Shown here piece after piece: positions 60,129 through 64,000 of a DNA stretch of 64,000 bases (position 1 is its first letter; the number at the start of each line of letters is the position of its first letter). A program made the position numbers and the translations under genes. Source of the stretch: Formosa sp. Hel1_31_208. GTDB lineage: Bacteria; Bacteroidota; Bacteroidia; Flavobacteriales; Flavobacteriaceae. Location: positions 280,501 to 344,500 of the forward strand of contig NZ_LT629733.1 of assembly GCF_900104785.1 (NCBI RefSeq), read 5' to 3'. The notes below the pieces were generated by a model, which searched no databases, was not told where the DNA came from, and saw only the letters and a list, made by a program, of their open reading frames with translations.

Positions 60129-61262
60129 TTAAAAGAAACTGATCAAAAGATACCCTAAAAATGAACCTATAACAATAGTCCATATAGAACTCAGTTTTGT
60201 TCCAAATACAAAGTAAGCAGATAACAAGGCAATGCTAATTGCTTGCCAATTTATCAATGTTTCCTTAGACATCACAAAAAGCACGGCAAGCATCACTGCA
60301 ACAGCAGCTACATTTACTGCATCTAAAAAATAGCCAAACACCTTAGATTGTCTCATTTTAGGAATAAACGGATTTAAAATTAAAACGAATAAGAAGGATG
60401 GTAAAAAAATACCAGCTGTGGCTGCTAAAGCACCACTAAAACCAGATAATTGATAGCCAATAAAGGTAGAGGTAGATAATATTGGGCCAGGAGTAAATTG
60501 CCCTACAGCAATAGCATCTATAAGCTCTGCACGTGTGAGCCAACCTCTAGTGACTAATTCGGCATCTAAAAATGCAAATAAAACATAGCCACTTCCATAT
60601 AATATAGCGCCAACTTTTAAAAACACCCAGAATAACTTCGCACTTGATATTTTGACTAGTAAACTATTGAGCGCTGCAGCACCAATAAAAGGACTGAAAC
60701 TATGTAACCCTGATCCCAATTTAGACTTCAGGCTGTAGTATAATACGCCAATAAGTCCTGCAGCAAGTAATGCGAAAATTTCATTAAGACCAAGCAGGCT
60801 GGCCATTAAAACTAAAACACCTAAAACAGCGAGCTCCGTGCGTTTTATAGCTTTTTTACCAAGTTTTAGAATGGCCGAAGCAATAACAGCAAGTACGGCT
60901 GGCTTAATACCAAATATAAAGGGCTCTACTTCTGGCAAATTTCCATACTTCACATACAAATAAGCAAGGATGGCTGTGATGACTGTCGCTGGAAAAATGA
61001 AGCATATACCCGCTACAAAAAGTCCTTTTTTTCCTGCATATTCAAAACCACAGTGCATGGTCATTTCTGTTGAATTAGGACCTGGAATTAAATTTGTTGA
61101 GCCCATGAGATCTAAGAAATGTTCTCTTGACATCCATTTTCGCTTTGTAATAATTTCGTCATCCATCATTGCAATATGGGCTGCAGGACCACCAAAGGCA
61201 AAACAACCTAACTTAAAAAATACTAGGGCGACTTCTTTGAGTCTATTGCTTTGTAAAGACAT
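60129..61262 (-). CDS. chrA: Chromate transporter, ChrA family (two CHR domains)
   Basis: 377 aa integral membrane protein with two CHR domains: FFKLGCFAFGGPAAHIAMMDDEII...NLIPGPNSTEM and FLKVGAILYGSGYVLFAFLDAEL...AVGQFTPGPI. These repeated G-G/P and PGP motifs identify the family, which exports chromate (or related sulfate-like oxyanions) in known cases. Encoded 15 bp downstream of an RDD protein on the same strand. No chrB-type regulator nearby. Confidence 0.9.
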   Translation of the reverse strand: MSLQSNRLKEVALVFFKLGCFAFGGPAAHIAMMDDEIITKRKWMSREHFLDLMGSTNLIPGPNSTEMTMHCGFEYAGKKGLFVAGICFIFPATVITAILAYLYVKYGNLPEVEPFIFGIKPAVLAVIASAILKLGKKAIKRTELAVLGVLVLMASLLGLNEIFALLAAGLIGVLYYSLKSKLGSGLHSFSPFIGAAALNSLLVKISSAKLFWVFLKVGAILYGSGYVLFAFLDAELVTRGWLTRAELIDAIAVGQFTPGPILSTSTFIGYQLSGFSGALAATAGIFLPSFLFVLILNPFIPKMRQSKVFGYFLDAVNVAAVAVMLAVLFVMSKETLINWQAISIALLSAYFVFGTKLSSIWTIVIGSFLGYLLISFF

Positions 61263-61277
61263 GATTTTATTCGTTTA

Positions 61278-61784
61278 TTATTCACCAATTCTTCCTATTT
61301 CTTCTAGGCCTTCAAGTGTTTCTTTCTTTGCATTATACTTTTTCACATCCACAACATACGTCTTAGATATTGAATCGTGCCACCCTTTTCCATCTTCTCC
61401 AAGAAACGAGAATTGTTCAAATGGGATAATTCGACATAAACTACGTACTAAAATATCTTTGAATTTTGGTTTAGAGCCATCATAACAAACTACTTTGGTA
61501 TTAGTGATATATTTTCCTATTGAGCGCCCAGTAAACGTTTCAATTGTTGTGTAGTAAATCATTAAGACGAAATAGCCAAATGCAAAATCAACAAGTCGGC
61601 TTTCAGAATATAAAAAGGTGTCGGCTAGTGTATAATCTCCCGTTAATTCGGCCATGATTCCAATAACAAAGCCTATAAGCATGCCAATAGCAATCTGTAT
61701 CACATAGTCAATGATATAATTTAAAAACCTAATACTTTTACTTGACAGGACGTCTTTAGTAACTGTATGTTCAATAGTATTCAT
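61278..61784 (-). CDS. RDD-family membrane protein
   Basis: 168 aa with three helices (about 24-45, 62-82, 90-100 and beyond) and the RDD core: RFLNYIIDYVIQIAIGMLIGF at the start, TGRSIGKYITNTKVV in the middle and ILVRSLCRIIPFEQFSFLGE later. Function of such domains is unclear (some act in sodium/proton exchange). Promoter TTG-N18-TATATTTG just upstream; likely operon with chrA. Confidence 0.82.
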   Translation of the reverse strand: MNTIEHTVTKDVLSSKSIRFLNYIIDYVIQIAIGMLIGFVIGIMAELTGDYTLADTFLYSESRLVDFAFGYFVLMIYYTTIETFTGRSIGKYITNTKVVCYDGSKPKFKDILVRSLCRIIPFEQFSFLGEDGKGWHDSISKTYVVDVKKYNAKKETLEGLEEIGRIGE

Positions 61785-61808
61785 AACGAAGGATTAGCAT
61801 TTACCTTT

Positions 61809-61837
61809 CAAATATAGCATTCTGAGATTAAAATCAA
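61809..61837 (-). promoter_or_regulatory. Promoter of the RDD-chrA unit
   Basis: Minus strand: TTG (complement of 61835-61837), 18 bp, TATATTTG (complement of 61809-61816); leader about 20 nt. Confidence 0.65.
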
Positions 61838-61865
61838 ATAGTTTAATTTAGAGTTTTTAAATATC

Positions 61866-62594
61866 ATGTATATGAAATATCTTACACTTATCGTTATTGC
61901 TTTACTCAGTTTTCAATCTGGATTTGGTCAAGAGTTATCTGGAACTGAACTTTTAAAAAAAGCAATTAAATATCATGATCCTAATGGACAATGGTCATCT
62001 TTTAACGGTCAACTACAAGTGGTCATGGAAACTCCTAATAACCCAAATCGACATAGTAAAATTAAAATTAATCTTCCAAAAGATTACTTCTGTGTTAGTG
62101 CAACTAGAGATACGATAAACACGGAGTACACAGTAGATCATGGAGCGTGTTCTATCAAATTAAATGGGAGTGAAGCTATTTCAGAAGCGGAACAAAAAAT
62201 GTATAATCTCAGCTGTGATAGAGCTACCCTCTATAAAAACTATTACACCTATCTCTATGGTTTACCGATGAAATTAAAAGATGAAGGCACCATCATTCAT
62301 GATGCTATAGAACGTAGGACATTTAAAGGTAAAGAATATCTAGTATTAAAAGTCTCCTATGATAAAAATGTGGGAAGTGATGTTTGGTTTTTTTATTTTG
62401 ACCCCGAAACTTACGCCATGGAAATTTATCAGTTTTATAAAACCGACGAGAACGGCAAACTTAAAAAAGATAGCGGTGAGTATATTCTTCTAACTGAAAC
62501 AATGACCATAAACATGATAAAGATGCCTAAAAACAGAGCGTGGTATTATAATAAAGATGATAAATATTTGGGTACAGATAAGTTACAGGAATAG
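61866..62594 (+). CDS. Secreted DUF6503-like protein
   Basis: 242 aa with signal peptide (MKYLTLIVIALLSFQSGFGQ after two extra codons; the ATG at 61872 is the more likely start). The mature part resembles lipoprotein-carrier-like beta folds (SSFNGQLQVVMETPNN, SDVWFFYFDPETYAMEIYQFYK, GEYILLTETMTI). I recall similar flavobacterial proteins under DUF6503, function unknown. Periplasmic or outer-membrane associated. Confidence 0.6.
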   Translation: MYMKYLTLIVIALLSFQSGFGQELSGTELLKKAIKYHDPNGQWSSFNGQLQVVMETPNNPNRHSKIKINLPKDYFCVSATRDTINTEYTVDHGACSIKLNGSEAISEAEQKMYNLSCDRATLYKNYYTYLYGLPMKLKDEGTIIHDAIERRTFKGKEYLVLKVSYDKNVGSDVWFFYFDPETYAMEIYQFYKTDENGKLKKDSGEYILLTETMTINMIKMPKNRAWYYNKDDKYLGTDKLQE

Positions 62595-62617
62595 ATCCTT
62601 TCATTTTTAAGCATAAA

Positions 62618-62645
62618 AAAAAGCATCTCTCTCGAGATGCTTTTT
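62618..62645. terminator. Bidirectional terminator between the DUF6503-like gene and nrdA
   Basis: AAAAAGCATCTC-TCTC-GAGATGCTTTTT, 12-bp perfect stem with T-runs in both directions. Confidence 0.9.
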
Positions 62646-62662
62646 AATTTTATATGTAATGG

Positions 62663-64000
62663 TTATGAACCGCACATTAAGCAATCATCACCTTCAGCTT
62701 CTTTAGCTTGAGCAATTAGTGCTTTCATTTCATCAGCGCTCAAAGGCTCTACTTCAACTTTTTCTGCTGTTTGCTTAGCAAATTTTGCTGCAGTTTCAGC
62801 GGCTTTCTGTTGTTTTTGTGCGACGTTATCTATAGCAACTTCTTGCACTTCAGCAACAGGTTCTGCTTTTGCTTCTCTTGTGATTGTTACTTTTTTAGCA
62901 TCAACGGCACTCTTGGTACGTAAATAGTACATTCCCGTTTTTAAGCCACTTTTCCACGCATAAAAGTGCATAGATGTTAACTTAGCCATAGTAGCGCCTT
63001 CTAAGAACAAGTTAAGAGATTGTGATTGGTCAATAAAGTAACCACGTTGACGCGACATGTCTATAATATCTTTCATAGACAGTTCCCAAACTGTTTTGTA
63101 TAATTCTTTTATGTCTTGAGGAATGCAATCTACATTTTGTACAGATCCATTAGCTCTCATAATTTCGTTTTTTAAGTCTTCATTCCAAAGTCCTAATTCT
63201 ACTAAATCTTCTAATAAATGTTTGTTCACAACAATAAATTCACCAGACAATACACGACGCGTATAAATGTTAGATGTATAAGGTTCAAAACATTCGTTGT
63301 TTCCAAGAATCTGAGATGTTGATGCTGTTGGCATTGGCGCAACCAATAAAGAGTTACGTACTCCGTTTTTTAATACTTGCTTACGCAATTTCGCCCAATC
63401 CCAAAGTCCGCTGAGTTCTTCATCTTTAATTCCCCAAAGGTTATATTGGAATTCTCCTTTACTAATTGGAGAGCCTTCATAACTTTGGTAAGGACCATCA
63501 ACTTTTGCTTCTTCCATACTTGCGGTTACAGCAGCAAAATATAGTGTTTCAAAAATATCGTGATTTAGCTTTTTAGCTTCATCACTAGTAAAAGGCATTC
63601 TTAGTTTAATGAATGTATCTGCTAATCCTTGTACCCCTAAACCAACTGGTCTGTGGCGGAAATTTGAGTTTTCAGCTTCTTTTACAGGATAATAATTTCT
63701 ATCTATTACTCTATTTAAGTTTTTAGTAACACGTTTTGTAATTCTAAATAATTCTTTATGGTCAAACTCTCCATTTTTAACGAACATTGGCAAAGCAATA
63801 GACGCTAAATTACATACAGCAACTTCATCTGGCGAAGTATACTCCATAATTTCTGTACATAAATTTGAAGAACGAATAGTCCCCAAATTCTTTTGGTTAG
63901 ACTTACGGTTTGCTGCATCTTTATACAACATGTAAGGTGTTCCTGTTTCAATTTGTGATTCTAATATCTTTTCCCAAAGTTCTCTCGCTTTTATAGCTTT
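62663..64000 (-). CDS. nrdA: Ribonucleoside-diphosphate reductase alpha subunit, class Ia (5' end outside window)
   Basis: The C-terminal 445 residues are present; the frame is open through base 64000 (codons [12 protein letters not shown] precede the first Met at 63931), so the start lies beyond the window. Reduces ribonucleotides to deoxyribonucleotides. Seen are [10 protein letters not shown] (active-site Cys of the redox pair), the [21 protein letters not shown] block with Asn, Cys and Glu radical residues, and [10 protein letters not shown]. The end carries the reducible pair CLMC (…DDCLMCGS) behind an Ala/Glu/Lys-rich linker of about 60 residues ([16 protein letters not shown]...), longer than usual. 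Confidence 0.95.
   Translation of the reverse strand, partial: KAIKARELWEKILESQIETGTPYMLYKDAANRKSNQKNLGTIRSSNLCTEIMEYTSPDEVAVCNLASIALPMFVKNGEFDHKELFRITKRVTKNLNRVIDRNYYPVKEAENSNFRHRPVGLGVQGLADTFIKLRMPFTSDEAKKLNHDIFETLYFAAVTASMEEAKVDGPYQSYEGSPISKGEFQYNLWGIKDEELSGLWDWAKLRKQVLKNGVRNSLLVAPMPTASTSQILGNNECFEPYTSNIYTRRVLSGEFIVVNKHLLEDLVELGLWNEDLKNEIMRANGSVQNVDCIPQDIKELYKTVWELSMKDIIDMSRQRGYFIDQSQSLNLFLEGATMAKLTSMHFYAWKSGLKTGMYYLRTKSAVDAKKVTITREAKAEPVAEVQEVAIDNVAQKQQKAAETAAKFAKQTAEKVEVEPLSADEMKALIAQAKEAEGDDCLMCGS

Overview
This window is chromosomal DNA from a marine-type Flavobacteriaceae bacterium (phylum Bacteroidota). The evidence is low GC content, almost no Shine-Dalgarno sequences, many promoters of the Bacteroidota type (-7 box TAnnTTTG, sometimes with TTG about 19-20 bp upstream), SusC/SusD proteins, a type IX secretion sorting domain and PorT-family protein, DUF5686-type and other outer-membrane barrels, and lipoproteins with acidic export signals after the lipobox cysteine. 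There is no rRNA, CRISPR array, prophage or insertion sequence. The first and last genes (a Sua5/TsaC-type protein and nrdA) are cut by the window edges.

Layout. 1-5.8 kb: translation genes (tsaC, rplM-rpsI, rpsB, tsf, pyrH, frr). 5.8-13.3 kb: an outer-membrane barrel, an MMPL/RND-type exporter, asnS, and rpoN with a PAP2-like membrane protein. 13.3-16.5 kb, minus strand: PorT-family barrel and an ExbB-membrane protein-ExbD-ExbD operon. 16.5-17.2 kb: a gene-poor stretch with a duplicated hairpin unit directly behind tRNA-Ser(GGA). 17.2-20.3 kb: ansA-tatD, a retropepsin-like protease and an orphan NarL/LuxR-type response regulator. 20.3-20.95 kb: an array of short terminator-ended transcription units and a 36-codon ORF. 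20.9-27 kb: sucB-sucA, two small genes and a polyprenyl synthase. 27-33.9 kb: a TetR-TolC-MFP-RND efflux operon. 33.9-38.2 kb: an orphan SusC/SusD pair. 38.4-49.4 kb: aspS, a ClC channel, a cold-shock protein, tadA, dxs, a large Asp-box T9SS protein and dgt. 49.5-60 kb: a phosphate-acquisition island (surface lipoprotein, TonB receptor, OprO/P-type porin, PiT transporter, Na/Pi cotransporter). 60-64 kb: chrA with an RDD protein, a DUF6503-like protein and nrdA.

Two regulatory systems stand out. (1) Behind the orphan response regulator lie three tandem promoters of identical geometry (TTG-N20-8-mer). Each has an inverted repeat against the TTG; two of these are near-identical 7-2-7 palindromes, TACGTAG-NN-CTACGTA, the site type bound by NarL-family regulators. 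Each promoter drives a short RNA whose predicted 5' end carries GYTATTA and which ends in a hairpin. This looks like a response regulator with its own family of sibling small RNAs. (2) In the phosphate island, four promoters (lipoprotein, a predicted small RNA, porin, PiT) carry 11-bp-spaced direct repeats, best described as TTAAC/GTAAC, whose last unit always starts exactly 15 nt before the -7 element. This is the layout of a PhoB/PhoP-type box. It ties the lipoprotein/TonB receptor pair and an unannotated small RNA to phosphate limitation. Both are inferences from sequence geometry; no expression data were available.
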